DNA of 64,000 nt from Candidatus Aquicultor sp. (lineage in GTDB: Bacteria; Actinomycetota; Aquicultoria; Aquicultorales; Aquicultoraceae), in the NCBI GenBank assembly GCA_036504445.1, contig DASXVE010000019.1:98458-162457 (forward strand). The letters run 5' to 3'. Below the pieces are notes generated by a model that saw only the letters and a program-made list of their open reading frames with translations, had not been told where the DNA came from and did not search any database. Numbering within the stretch: the stretch's first letter is position 1; each line of letters starts with the position of its first letter. Position numbers and translations under genes: made by a program. Shown here piece by piece: positions 18,838 through 28,279 of this stretch.

Positions 18838-20010
18838 CTAGCCCCTTCTCGATTCTAATAAACGGTTGTAAATATCAACAGTGCTCTCAAGCATCTTCTC
18901 TATACTATATGAAGCCCCAACGAGCTCGAGTGAGACACTGCTGAAACGTTGCCTAAGCTCCGAATCACGTATTAGCGTGTCGAGCGCTTTGCTTAAGTCG
19001 TCCGGGGCGTCTCTGGGCACTAATAAGCCGTTTACTTTGTCGCGAACCAATTCGCTATTGCCGCCCACCGATGTTGCAACGATCGGCAATCCTTCCGCCA
19101 TAGCCTCGAGTAATACATAAGGCAGTCCCTCGTATCGGCTGGGCAACACAAAGATGTCAAAAGCGCTAAGAACGTCCGATGCAAGCGGGTGATACCCGGC
19201 AATATGAATGCTTCCCGCGTGCGGACTGGTTTTGACAAGCTGTTCAAGATCACCGTGTTTAGGCCCGTCTCCCAGTAAAACCAAGGAGATATTAGTAGGG
19301 CCCGGCTCAAGCCTACAGTATGCTTGAATCAAGATCTCCGGCGCTTTTTGATAGTCTAGACGACCGCTAAACCCAATGACAATATCCTCAGGTGCAACAC
19401 CGAGAGAGCTTCGATATTCCTCGCGGCGCTTCAGCGAATTCTTACCAATACCAACACCGTTCACTACGGTATTCACCAGGTTGGTCGGTATCCCGAGTTC
19501 TATCGCATGTCGAGCTTCGTGATTCGAGACGGCAATAATTGCATCTGTAAGGTACGAACCGAGGATCCTTTCAATCAGATTGTACACGAACCTTTGTTTA
19601 CCGCTTAAACCGGGCGACAGAGTAACGCATGCATGAGGAGTATATACGATTTTTGCCGGGCCTGCACCGGTTATCTTCAGTAGGCGTACCAACGCCCCCG
19701 CTTTTGAGCTATGCCCATGGATGATATCGAAAGGTCCATACTCCTTGACGTACCTTCTGATGGCAAGTAAGGCCGTCAAGTCTGCATATGGGTTGATCGA
19801 GCGCTGCATCGGGATAACCCTTGTGGTAATCATCCCGTCCAGCGCTTTGATTCTCTGGAAGAAGCGGTCCTCTAGCCGAGATTCGGAATATATAAGATGA
19901 ACTTCATGGCCACCGGTCGCTAATCCATGCGCTAAATCTAAGATATGTCGCCCTACACCGCTTCCGGCAGCCTCTGTCAGTAACAGAACCTTAAGTTTTT
20001 CTTTTTTCAT
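18838..20010 (-). CDS. Glycosyltransferase family 4
   Basis: The 390-residue GT-B enzyme has an N-terminal glycine-rich acceptor domain (VLLLTEAAGSGVGRHILDLAHGLATGGHEVHLIYS) and a C-terminal donor domain. The donor domain shows GFSGRLDYQKAPEILIQAY and the EX7E motif in PSRYEGLPYVLLEAMAEGLPIVATSVGG. The sugar specificity cannot be read. It sits in the minus-strand run of polysaccharide genes. Confidence 0.92.
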   Translation of the reverse strand: MKKEKLKVLLLTEAAGSGVGRHILDLAHGLATGGHEVHLIYSESRLEDRFFQRIKALDGMITTRVIPMQRSINPYADLTALLAIRRYVKEYGPFDIIHGHSSKAGALVRLLKITGAGPAKIVYTPHACVTLSPGLSGKQRFVYNLIERILGSYLTDAIIAVSNHEARHAIELGIPTNLVNTVVNGVGIGKNSLKRREEYRSSLGVAPEDIVIGFSGRLDYQKAPEILIQAYCRLEPGPTNISLVLLGDGPKHGDLEQLVKTSPHAGSIHIAGYHPLASDVLSAFDIFVLPSRYEGLPYVLLEAMAEGLPIVATSVGGNSELVRDKVNGLLVPRDAPDDLSKALDTLIRDSELRQRFSSVSLELVGASYSIEKMLESTVDIYNRLLESRRG

Positions 20011-20085
20011 AAACCTAACTCTTTCTTCCCGTTTGTGCTTCTACCACCCATCACAAGAAGGCAAACAGCATATGGCCATGCACGT

Positions 20086-21174
20086 TTAGCGCAGTAATTT
20101 CTCGATTACAGACCAAATATCGCGACCGCACCTATCCCACGTGAACGAAGCAGCCCGTTCAAGTCCCCTTGCTTTCAGCTGCTCCCTGAGCCCCGTATCC
20201 TGCTTGAAACGTTGAATCTTATCGGCAATATCGCGAGGATCGTATGGGTCACAAAATAGTGCTGCGTCCCCACAGACTTCCGGCAACGAAGCGGCGTTTG
20301 CAGCGATAACAGGACAACCGCACGACATCGCTTCAATCGGCGGTAAACCAAAACCTTCATACAATGAAGGGAACGCAAAACAGTGCGCGTTCTCGTAAAG
20401 CGCTTTAAGCTCCATGTCACTTACTCTGCCGAGGTACGTAATCCGGTCTTTTACCTCTAACCCGTTACTGTTAAAAACCTTGCTGTTAATCCCGCCGGCC
20501 ACAACAAGTTCAACTTCCGGGTCGCCCAAAGCCTCAACAGCATCAATGAGGCGAAGGAAGTTTTTACGCGGGCTAAGTGAGCTAACAGCTAAAACAAAAC
20601 GTTTGTTGATTAGACCGTGTCTTTCCAGTATGGATATATCTGATTGCAGCTGCGTGAAATGATCGATACCGGGATATGCGACCGTAACTCGTTGTTCGCT
20701 AACATTGCAGTAGTGTGATAACTCTTTCCTTGAAAAATCTGAGACGGTCACCAGCTGTCTAGCCCTTTTGCACAAGCTAAAAAACATAATCTGATACCAC
20801 GACCTGAAAGCCAACGAAAACTCAGATGGGCATGTGTACGGTGCCGCATCATGAATCAAGGCAAGTTGGTTTCTTTTGATGATCGGCGCGGGTCCACATA
20901 AGCTTACCAACACCTTCCCGCGTGCATATAACGGCAGCTCGAACTGCTCCCAGAGGTGTCCCGTAAGGTGGCCGACGACCTTGACTGAGATATTCTTAAA
21001 ATCAGTCTTATACTTCAGGTCTTTTTCCGCCGCCAGGGTGAACGAGTATGAATTCGCATCAATTATTCCTGCGCCGATCAAATTATCGAGCGCTCTTACG
21101 ACTTCCAAAGCGACTCTTTGCACACCTGTTACCGATTGTGAAAGAAACCTTCCGTTGATAATGATCTCTTGCAT
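20086..21174 (-). CDS. Glycosyltransferase family 4
   Basis: The ATG at 21174 is preferred over a GTG at 21207, because it lies one base after the upstream gene's TAG stop and AAAGGAG stands upstream. The 362-residue GT-B enzyme has [17 protein letters not shown] (donor domain opening) and [33 protein letters not shown], a mannosyltransferase-like GT4 signature. Its coupling to the polymerase gene suggests a role in repeat-unit synthesis. Confidence 0.92.
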   Translation of the reverse strand: MQEIIINGRFLSQSVTGVQRVALEVVRALDNLIGAGIIDANSYSFTLAAEKDLKYKTDFKNISVKVVGHLTGHLWEQFELPLYARGKVLVSLCGPAPIIKRNQLALIHDAAPYTCPSEFSLAFRSWYQIMFFSLCKRARQLVTVSDFSRKELSHYCNVSEQRVTVAYPGIDHFTQLQSDISILERHGLINKRFVLAVSSLSPRKNFLRLIDAVEALGDPEVELVVAGGINSKVFNSNGLEVKDRITYLGRVSDMELKALYENAHCFAFPSLYEGFGLPPIEAMSCGCPVIAANAASLPEVCGDAALFCDPYDPRDIADKIQRFKQDTGLREQLKARGLERAASFTWDRCGRDIWSVIEKLLR

Positions 21175-21175
21175 A

Positions 21176-22495
21176 CTATGAACCGCTCCTTTGCCTAAAT
21201 TCCGCACGTTGATGTTGCCGCTTGAAAGCCATGCGGTCTGTCGGCATCACCGGTCGCCTGATCTCCCTGCGTTGGTAGCGAGACAGGCTTACTGCAATCC
21301 CTACACATGCTAAAAAAACAAACGGTAAGACAAAAATGGTTAAGAAATAGTAATTGATTCGGGTAATCGACCATAATCCCGGATAAATGATAATGAAAGT
21401 TAAAGCGGCGAGAGATATATCGCCCGAGAACCGTTCGCCAACCTTATACGCGATACCCAATAGGGCGCCTATGATTAAACTCATCGCAAAAGCGAATATG
21501 CCCCAGTCGAACCACCATAAGCCTAGAACGTTAACTGTTCCGAATGAACTCGTCCAATATGGGTTCAAGCTATAACCCACAAAGCCGCCTATCGTATCAC
21601 CCATCAGTGTCGTACTGAGAAACTGATAGCTAGGATCATATCCTAGTAGCACCAAGGCGTTATTTAGATCAGCGGCAAAATACCCCTGAATCAATAGATC
21701 GAGAATATGCTTCTGAGTGTCGGCCGAAAATAACCCGAAGCCGGTAGTAGTTGCGTACCATAATCCACCACGCAATAGTTCCCCGGTCCAAATAATGACG
21801 CCGATAATGCCCACGGTTCTTAGTATCGTTCGCCAGCTAAGACGAAATGTATCGGGTTTACTTAGTAAGTATGATGCCAAAACGACCGAGATAAAATATA
21901 CGGGAAACATTCTTGCGGAAAACAAGAGTGCATGCAAAACGCTGACTGCTCCTATAATGATTAAGCGCAACCTGGCCTTACCGGCCGCCGTCCGGTCCAT
22001 ACGCGGATGAAACACAACCATGGCATAGATTGCGGCAGGTACGATAAACAGATTATTGAGAGAGCTCAAACCTACGATTCGCAGCTCTTTTATCTCGACG
22101 CCAACATTCGCCATGTTGCCCGCGTCAAACGCTTCCTTTATCATGCCCGGATTTAGAATGACTTCACGGATATAGATTAACTCCCCAATAACGCTTAGCA
22201 GCAGAGAAAATGCAGCCAGCGAGAATAAAAACCGGATCCAGGCGGCCGGCGGTATCTTTTCCTGACGTTTCTCATCTTTCCATAGCGTTTGGTATATGGT
22301 TTTTCCTAAGAGGACACCTACCAACAAGCATATCCAAAGCAACGAGAAATTGAGTATCGCGTTGAAACTTATATAGCGCGGTGCCGCTCCATAGATCGTA
22401 GGGACATCCGGCATGAAGGCCCACCACAGAGCTAACTGTAAACCGAAAAGGCCGGAAATTATCCAAAACGGGTCAAGCATGTAATGCTTACGCAT
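21176..22495 (-). CDS. O-antigen/exopolysaccharide polymerase-like membrane protein
   Basis: The 439-residue protein has about 10-12 predicted membrane helices and a large loop near residues 240-300, the layout of Wzy-type polymerases. No short catalytic motif is diagnostic. The ATG at 22495 overlaps the upstream glycosyltransferase stop by eight bases, with GGTGGGG before it; a longer reading from 22546 would mostly be out-of-frame glycosyltransferase sequence. Its position between transferase genes, with a flippase in the locus, supports the role. Confidence 0.72.
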   Translation of the reverse strand: MRKHYMLDPFWIISGLFGLQLALWWAFMPDVPTIYGAAPRYISFNAILNFSLLWICLLVGVLLGKTIYQTLWKDEKRQEKIPPAAWIRFLFSLAAFSLLLSVIGELIYIREVILNPGMIKEAFDAGNMANVGVEIKELRIVGLSSLNNLFIVPAAIYAMVVFHPRMDRTAAGKARLRLIIIGAVSVLHALLFSARMFPVYFISVVLASYLLSKPDTFRLSWRTILRTVGIIGVIIWTGELLRGGLWYATTTGFGLFSADTQKHILDLLIQGYFAADLNNALVLLGYDPSYQFLSTTLMGDTIGGFVGYSLNPYWTSSFGTVNVLGLWWFDWGIFAFAMSLIIGALLGIAYKVGERFSGDISLAALTFIIIYPGLWSITRINYYFLTIFVLPFVFLACVGIAVSLSRYQRREIRRPVMPTDRMAFKRQHQRAEFRQRSGS

Positions 22496-23597
22496 GCGAA
22501 TTCCCCACCAATGCGTGTGCCAGCTCATCCCATGAGCGGATATCATCTAGGCATACCTGCGAGCGGTCATACTGGGCAGCCGCGTCCAATACCTGGCATA
22601 TGCTGTCATCGTCGCCTGGACGATAATAAAAGATATTCTTGCGACTTGAAGAAAGGAACTCCGGCGCGACGACGGGCATGCGGCAGTATGAATATTGCAT
22701 CACTTTTAAGCTATCCCCTAGCGATTCCGCCCCCGGATAGTAGCTGCGTATAGCCAAACCGATATCTGCATGTTTAATAAACGGAATCGTGTCAACAAAA
22801 GCCATTTCGCCGTACGTTTTAATATTTGGGCCTTCCGGGACTTGCTTAATGGGACCGATTATATGAAAAGCCCAGGTAGGAAAAAGACGGCCGGCACGCT
22901 CGATAAAATCCAGATCGACATGAGAGACACCTACGAATACGGCATTAACACCGGACGACTCTCCGTAAGGGTTTGGGTAGTCCTCGTCGAACAGTTCCTT
23001 GTTAATACCGTGCAATTGCAATTGCACGTTTGCGACTTTGCCCTCGAATATCTTGAGCATGCTGGCATTTGGAACGCTTATCAGGTCAAAACTCGATGCA
23101 TTATCTTCTTCCGCTTGGATTACCACAGGATGACTTCTTAGTAAACGGAGGTCATCCGATACCCGGTAAATAAAGCGTGCTTGCGGACATAAACGCTTAA
23201 GGCGAGGCAAAAGCATAAGCGCGGGTCCGCTCTCCAGGACAATAATGTCTGCGGAACGTAAGAAGGATTCCGCTTGCCCTAACGGTAGTGACGCATAGCG
23301 CTCGAATAAACACGCGCTTAGTTTGTTTAGGCCGGCAATCCTCAGATTTGCGGGATGCCATGGTGTAAACCAGACATAGCTCCAAAGCCCTTTTTGCTCT
23401 GCTACCATTTTATTTCGGATGCGCAACAGATTGTACCTAAGCCGTTCGTCTCGCCTAAGGATTGATAAAAAACTCAACGGACTCGTAAGAAAAAGTACTT
23501 CCGAACCCTGGCGGTGGAATGCATCGGCAAGCCAGTGAAACCCGGCCTTCTTTTTCGATCGCCAGTAATGTCCTGTTATTAAAACAACGCGTTTCAA
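22488..23597 (-). CDS. GumK-like glycosyltransferase (GT70-type)
   Basis: The 369-residue GT-B protein resembles the GumK glucuronosyltransferase group at its N-terminus: VLITGHYWRSKKKAGFHWLA followed by DAFHRQGSEVLFLTSPLSFLS. A later segment reads FIYRVSDDLRLLRSHP. The C-terminal donor domain ends in IGLAIRSYYPGAESLGDSLKVMQYSYCRMPVVAP. GumK enzymes add glucuronic acid to a lipid-linked oligosaccharide; here that donor is a family-based guess. It is the first gene of the transferase-polymerase run. Confidence 0.75.
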   Translation of the reverse strand: MKRVVLITGHYWRSKKKAGFHWLADAFHRQGSEVLFLTSPLSFLSILRRDERLRYNLLRIRNKMVAEQKGLWSYVWFTPWHPANLRIAGLNKLSACLFERYASLPLGQAESFLRSADIIVLESGPALMLLPRLKRLCPQARFIYRVSDDLRLLRSHPVVIQAEEDNASSFDLISVPNASMLKIFEGKVANVQLQLHGINKELFDEDYPNPYGESSGVNAVFVGVSHVDLDFIERAGRLFPTWAFHIIGPIKQVPEGPNIKTYGEMAFVDTIPFIKHADIGLAIRSYYPGAESLGDSLKVMQYSYCRMPVVAPEFLSSSRKNIFYYRPGDDDSICQVLDAAAQYDRSQVCLDDIRSWDELAHALVGNSHA

Positions 23598-23780
23598 GTA
23601 GTTACACCTTAGCCTGCTATCGTGCGATTATGATACATATAATATCGGTCAGCCGGTGTAGAACCTTATGTCAGATGTTACGCTAGTAGCGCTTTCACCA
23701 AGAAAGTTTGTGGTCGTTAAGGGGATTAATGAGGATATCGGGGAGCGGCATAATGTTTCTATGTCTTTCCGGTTTATCGA

Positions 23781-25307
23781 CTAGTATGCGCCTGTCTTGT
23801 CTAAAACAGCACTTACGGTTCGAATCAGGAGCGTAATGTCGAGCCAAAGCGACCAGTTACGAACGTACCATGCCTCTAGGTCGACCCGTTCATCGTAGCT
23901 GATGTTGTTGCGCCCACTCACTTGCCATAGGCCCGTTATGCCTGGCCTTACCATAAAATAGTACGCAATCGAATAGCCAAATCGCTCGATTTCTTTTTCA
24001 ACGATCGGGCGTGGTCCTACCAGGCTCATTTCACCCTTAAGCACATTAAATATCTGCGGCAGCTCATCGAGACTTGTCTTGCGCAGGAACTTGCCCACGC
24101 GGGTTGTCCGGGGATCATTTTTCAGCTTAAAATCGCGCTTCCATTCTTTCTTTAGCGCGGGATCTTTGGCAAGCAGCTCATCGAGAATCTCCTGTGCGTT
24201 CACGAACATTGTCCTGAACTTATAACAGCCAAACAAATCACCGTGCATACGCACACGCCGGTGGGAAAAAGCGATAGGTCCCGGTGAATCAAGCTTAATC
24301 GCAATGACGATAAGCGCTAGGATCGGCAATATCACCAGTAAAATCGCAATGCTGGCAATTACATCGAAGGTGCGCTTAACAAACCTGTTAAGTGGTCTCG
24401 CCAGATTATTTCTAAAGTGAAGCGAGAGCACTTTATCGCCAAAAGCATTATCAGCTTCAACACCCATAACGGGAACGCCGTGTAAGTTCGGGATAACCGT
24501 AACGGATACGGCTTCGCGCTGAAGCCGGTTGATGAGGCCGACCATAGTTTTCGATGGGATACTCGGTGCGGCTACTATCAAATGGCCGGCACCCGTCTGT
24601 GCCATTACCCTATCCGTGTCTCTAAAGCTTCCCAGAACCAAGAATGCTTTACCATTCAAGAGTACCGGCTGGTGCTGTTTAGAAGGGTCCTCATCCAAAA
24701 AACCCACGATCTTATAGCCAAGGTATTTTTGTTCAAGCAACGCATTCCCAACTGCTATGCCGGTACGTCCCGATCCAAGAATAATCACGTGCTCAATACC
24801 AATGCCTACACGTGAGACAATAGCTCTGATGGATTGCCGTCCCAGCGGCAACAGAATCAGCGTAAAACAATATCCCATCATCAAAGCAAAGCGAGATATT
24901 GTGTCGCTTAGCTTACCAAGCGATATTACTGCCAAAACCAGAATGAAACCTAGGCTCACAGCCCTGATAAGGTACCTGGTTTCCTGCCAAAAACGAAGCC
25001 GTTTTGAATAAAGCCCTTCATATGCAATACACAATATACATGTAAACATGACAATCCAAAGTTTATCGAGCAGCATTTGTGAAGGCATCGATGCAAAAAG
25101 CGGAGACACCGACGGTAATAAATTGAGCCGAATGATAAAAGCAAGGGACAGCGCAATATACAGGATGCATGCATCGGCGATGATTAAAGTCAGCGTCGCT
25201 AAAGAGTGCGAAATCCGTCTACTATATATGTGTTTAAGCGGCTCCTTGAATGTGTGCTCATGAGTTAGAACACCCGTCGCCGCTAATTCTTGCGATGCTT
25301 TCGCCAT
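23781..25307 (-). CDS. Polyprenyl-phosphate sugar phosphotransferase (initiating enzyme)
   Basis: This enzyme begins repeat-unit synthesis by placing a sugar-1-phosphate on undecaprenyl phosphate. The 508-residue protein has the full WbaP-type layout. Four to five N-terminal helices come first, then a CoA-binding-like domain (IEHVIILGSGRTGIAVGNALLE, about 170-191), one further helix and the C-terminal bacterial sugar transferase domain. That domain has KFRTM, KTSLDELPQIFNVLKGEMSL, GPRP and PGITGLWQVSGRN. It is separated from the sortase gene by a 268-base gap containing a nested hairpin. Confidence 0.94.
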   Translation of the reverse strand: MAKASQELAATGVLTHEHTFKEPLKHIYSRRISHSLATLTLIIADACILYIALSLAFIIRLNLLPSVSPLFASMPSQMLLDKLWIVMFTCILCIAYEGLYSKRLRFWQETRYLIRAVSLGFILVLAVISLGKLSDTISRFALMMGYCFTLILLPLGRQSIRAIVSRVGIGIEHVIILGSGRTGIAVGNALLEQKYLGYKIVGFLDEDPSKQHQPVLLNGKAFLVLGSFRDTDRVMAQTGAGHLIVAAPSIPSKTMVGLINRLQREAVSVTVIPNLHGVPVMGVEADNAFGDKVLSLHFRNNLARPLNRFVKRTFDVIASIAILLVILPILALIVIAIKLDSPGPIAFSHRRVRMHGDLFGCYKFRTMFVNAQEILDELLAKDPALKKEWKRDFKLKNDPRTTRVGKFLRKTSLDELPQIFNVLKGEMSLVGPRPIVEKEIERFGYSIAYYFMVRPGITGLWQVSGRNNISYDERVDLEAWYVRNWSLWLDITLLIRTVSAVLDKTGAY

Positions 25308-25500
25308 AATAAACCCTCGTAATTATGGTTGGGCTATTAGATATTTAAATGCTGAGATTTGTATCGGCATAATCCATGCCGACTATGAGATAGTTAATTG
25401 CATGCGATGTTCTTACTAAGTGGGGGTTCGGTTTGAGATGCTTCTAAGATGCGATGATTTCTTCGAGAGTTACTTGTTTAGTCTATCGGCTTAGAAATTA

Positions 25501-25554
25501 TTTAATACCGGTTGTTTAGCGCTCGATATCTAAACAAGCAAGCCTCGTATTAAA
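25501..25554. repeat. Nested inverted repeats (structured hairpin)
   Basis: Outer arms TTTAATAC (25501-25508) and GTATTAAA (25547-25554) enclose inner arms TTGTTTAG (25512-25519) and CTAAACAA (25530-25537), all perfect complements. The element lies in the 268-base gap between the sortase and sugar-transferase genes. It could be a terminator or RNA structure, or protein-binding DNA. The rest of the gap shows nothing I can support. Confidence 0.55.
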
Positions 25555-25575
25555 ACCGGTCACTGTTGCAGAGGA

Positions 25576-26256
25576 TTATTTGACCGTCCCTAGCGGTTGC
25601 ACAGAACGCATCTTTGAGATTATCAGAAGGCGTTTAGCGGCGGAATATATCGGGTCGCATGTTGATAGAATCAGTTGCGAGTTTCCCCCCTCTGTTATGT
25701 CACGCCAATCATCAGGGTTAACCCGCTTTATATCGCTGACCTCATAAGAGAAAGCGGCTTTTTTTGTATACAGAATCAACTCATCATTAATCGCTATCTT
25801 GTGCAGGTCGTGAAAAGGTGCCCCGAACATCGTTCGATGACCCGAAACAAGCGTCGTGCCTCTATCACCGATGCGTGCTGTTTTCGAGACACGGACCGGT
25901 CCAGTGGCTAGATTTGTCCACGATTCACCCTCGATAACGCTAAGCTTGAGGTTTATCTTAGGTATCGATAGGAGGGCAACATTTTCCCCGGGCTTAATCG
26001 GACCTCGGTCCACCAGGTCGGCGGCTTGTGCCTGCACGCTCTCGGTAGTATCGGCAGTTTGGCCTTTTACCCCTGTGGATAGTGTCCTGCTTTGCGACTC
26101 CGGGAGTTTCTCTGATTTTATCAGCGATTGCCATTGCTTTGTCTCGTTCCACTGATAATAGGTTGCATTAAGCCAAAATATCGCGGGAATAGCAATAAGC
26201 GCGACCCCGAGAACCATCATAATATTTGTTATTATGCGTAAGCGATTTTTACTCAT
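25576..26256 (-). CDS. Sortase
   Basis: Sortases cleave a C-terminal sorting motif and attach the protein to the cell wall or another nucleophile. The 226-residue protein has an N-terminal membrane helix (about 11-30) and the catalytic set H140 (VSGHR), C200 (LSTCDP) and R209 (AKRLLI). The TLSTC-like context resembles classes D/E more than class A. An LPFTG protein is encoded in the same locus at 29803-30372 and is the likely substrate. Confidence 0.92.
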   Translation of the reverse strand: MSKNRLRIITNIMMVLGVALIAIPAIFWLNATYYQWNETKQWQSLIKSEKLPESQSRTLSTGVKGQTADTTESVQAQAADLVDRGPIKPGENVALLSIPKINLKLSVIEGESWTNLATGPVRVSKTARIGDRGTTLVSGHRTMFGAPFHDLHKIAINDELILYTKKAAFSYEVSDIKRVNPDDWRDITEGGNSQLILSTCDPIYSAAKRLLIISKMRSVQPLGTVK

Positions 26257-26329
26257 GTGCTAACCAATCCCCCAACTATTTCACGTTCCGGTCTCTGGTT
26301 TAACCGCTATTGCATCATCGCCCATATCA

Positions 26330-28279
26330 TTAGCGCTTAACCTTAAGCGCTCCGGTCAGGTTGAAATCGAATTCGATATCTTTAATAAGAGGCGCGCAAT
26401 ATGTCGCTTCTTCCCCGTTCCGCTTATATCCGTCAGGTATCGACGAAAAGCCTCCGGGCGCAGTAATTGTAACAGTAAGCATCGGCGTATTTATAACAGG
26501 TTGTGCCTGAACACCAATGTGATAGCCCGGCGCAACAGCGTTGGAGCGCACAACATCAGGTAGCGTATAGACTAATTCTACTGTCGAGCTCGTACCCGGT
26601 GCTACCTTCACGTATTGTGAAAAAACCGTTTTATCGAGTTCCCTGCCTACCTCTATCTGAGAGTCTCTATCATTCTCACGTGCACTATTTAGTTGTGCGG
26701 TTTTCGGCACATAGACGCTGAGCCAAGTATTGTCGTATCCTCGGGGAACTACATGACCCTCCCCGGCGACATAATCGCAAAGCGTGCTCACCGGTGCTTT
26801 GTTCTCAATCGATATCCTGGCAACTGCCCGGGCAGAGCCGTCTTTATTGAGTACTACGCGGTAATCAATCTTTTGGTCCAAATAGACGTCGAGCTTATTC
26901 GCACCATGATTCTGTAAAACCACCTGCAGATAATCCCCGGAGGTTGGCTTCAAAGAACCGCTGTAGCCAAGACGCTCTAGTAACCGCTGCTCCTGGGCAT
27001 GCTTGCTGTAAACAATCATGTGCTTTTCATCTAGCGCCCGGCGGATTTGCTGCATGATGCCCATCGTGTCGGTGTTTCCGGACAACATGCGCGTCCAAAC
27101 CGCTCGTGCTACATCTGCTAAATAACTTTTGCGGTCCCGACGGTCTTCGTACTGGGCATACGCTTTCACCAATGTCTCGTCGATTACATTGTGCTCATCG
27201 ATAGTGTAGGGATGATGATTCGCGTCGGTTGTTGTGACCGGGCCAAGTGCTACAAGTAGATACTGTAAGCCTACCGGGTCTAGGCTAATGACCCCATCTA
27301 CTTTCACGCCCGTTGCGTTGGTGTAAAGGTTTGAGACTATGTAGCCGGTTCTTGAGAAATCGGGGCTCATATTGGTATTAAGCCACAGTGAAGTCGACTT
27401 AAAGCGCCCGTATCGCACCATGAATTCCTGCGGCATGACAACCGGTTTCAAGCTGTCAAGCTGCAATTTATGTATCTCGTCGAACTCCTCAAGGCTAATC
27501 TTGCCGTGATCGATTGTGATAATACCATAATTGCCGATTATGCCGCCTGTTGCGCGTAGTTCAGCGTTGTTTTGAACAGCCAGGAAATATCTTCTTGTGC
27601 CATCCGCCCCCAGCAACCCCGAAACCAGTGGGACAATCCCGTCTAGCGTGTCTGTAATGCGCTTAAGCTTTGGTATCTGCTCGCCAAACTCGTTACATGC
27701 GGAGCGTATAACCGGTACCAGCATGCTGTGATGAATGTCTTTATAGATAGTATCTGCCGCCCGCACGTGGTATGACGTTCGATTGAAGCCGGTACTCATG
27801 CTATTTAGCAGAGCGAGGTTAATCCGGCCGTTACTCAATATAGGAGTGCCTTTATTCGCATAAGACACCTCGAGGGCCGTTTGGGAAAGCGACTCTCCGG
27901 CGCTGGCTACGTGAAAACCGGCTTTAGCAAGGAAGCTGACCGTCCGTATATTATTGCCAAGTACAGGAAAATAGCGACAGGGAGTCACGGTGTTCGAGCT
28001 CAACAGCTTATCAGCATCGGTAAAATCGATCCTGGCTTCTTTGAATTGCAAACGGGCGCTCTGTAGCTCGCCCTTTATGGCGGATGAATACGCTGATGTG
28101 AGATTCGATCGGCCGTGTAATAGAACTTCACGAGCCTGAGTGATTGTCGGGATAAGTAAAGCGCTATAGAATATGATCCCTAACGCTATACCAATAAAAG
28201 AGAAAACAATCGCCCGCGTATTACGCTTACGTGATGAGAGCGCTGATTCTTCTTTCTCGCTAATATCACTGCACCCCAT
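26330..28279 (-). CDS. DUF4012 domain-containing membrane protein
   Basis: The 649-residue protein has one N-terminal membrane helix (about 24-48) and a long extracytoplasmic region of the DUF4012 type. That region includes RYFLAVQNNAELRATGGIIGNYGIITIDHGKI, typical of the family. DUF4012 proteins often stand in polysaccharide loci of Gram-positive bacteria, and their biochemical role is not established. The start ATG overlaps the end of the Wzz/kinase gene by 14 bases, indicating translational coupling. Confidence 0.85.
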   Translation of the reverse strand: MGCSDISEKEESALSSRKRNTRAIVFSFIGIALGIIFYSALLIPTITQAREVLLHGRSNLTSAYSSAIKGELQSARLQFKEARIDFTDADKLLSSNTVTPCRYFPVLGNNIRTVSFLAKAGFHVASAGESLSQTALEVSYANKGTPILSNGRINLALLNSMSTGFNRTSYHVRAADTIYKDIHHSMLVPVIRSACNEFGEQIPKLKRITDTLDGIVPLVSGLLGADGTRRYFLAVQNNAELRATGGIIGNYGIITIDHGKISLEEFDEIHKLQLDSLKPVVMPQEFMVRYGRFKSTSLWLNTNMSPDFSRTGYIVSNLYTNATGVKVDGVISLDPVGLQYLLVALGPVTTTDANHHPYTIDEHNVIDETLVKAYAQYEDRRDRKSYLADVARAVWTRMLSGNTDTMGIMQQIRRALDEKHMIVYSKHAQEQRLLERLGYSGSLKPTSGDYLQVVLQNHGANKLDVYLDQKIDYRVVLNKDGSARAVARISIENKAPVSTLCDYVAGEGHVVPRGYDNTWLSVYVPKTAQLNSARENDRDSQIEVGRELDKTVFSQYVKVAPGTSSTVELVYTLPDVVRSNAVAPGYHIGVQAQPVINTPMLTVTITAPGGFSSIPDGYKRNGEEATYCAPLIKDIEFDFNLTGALKVKR

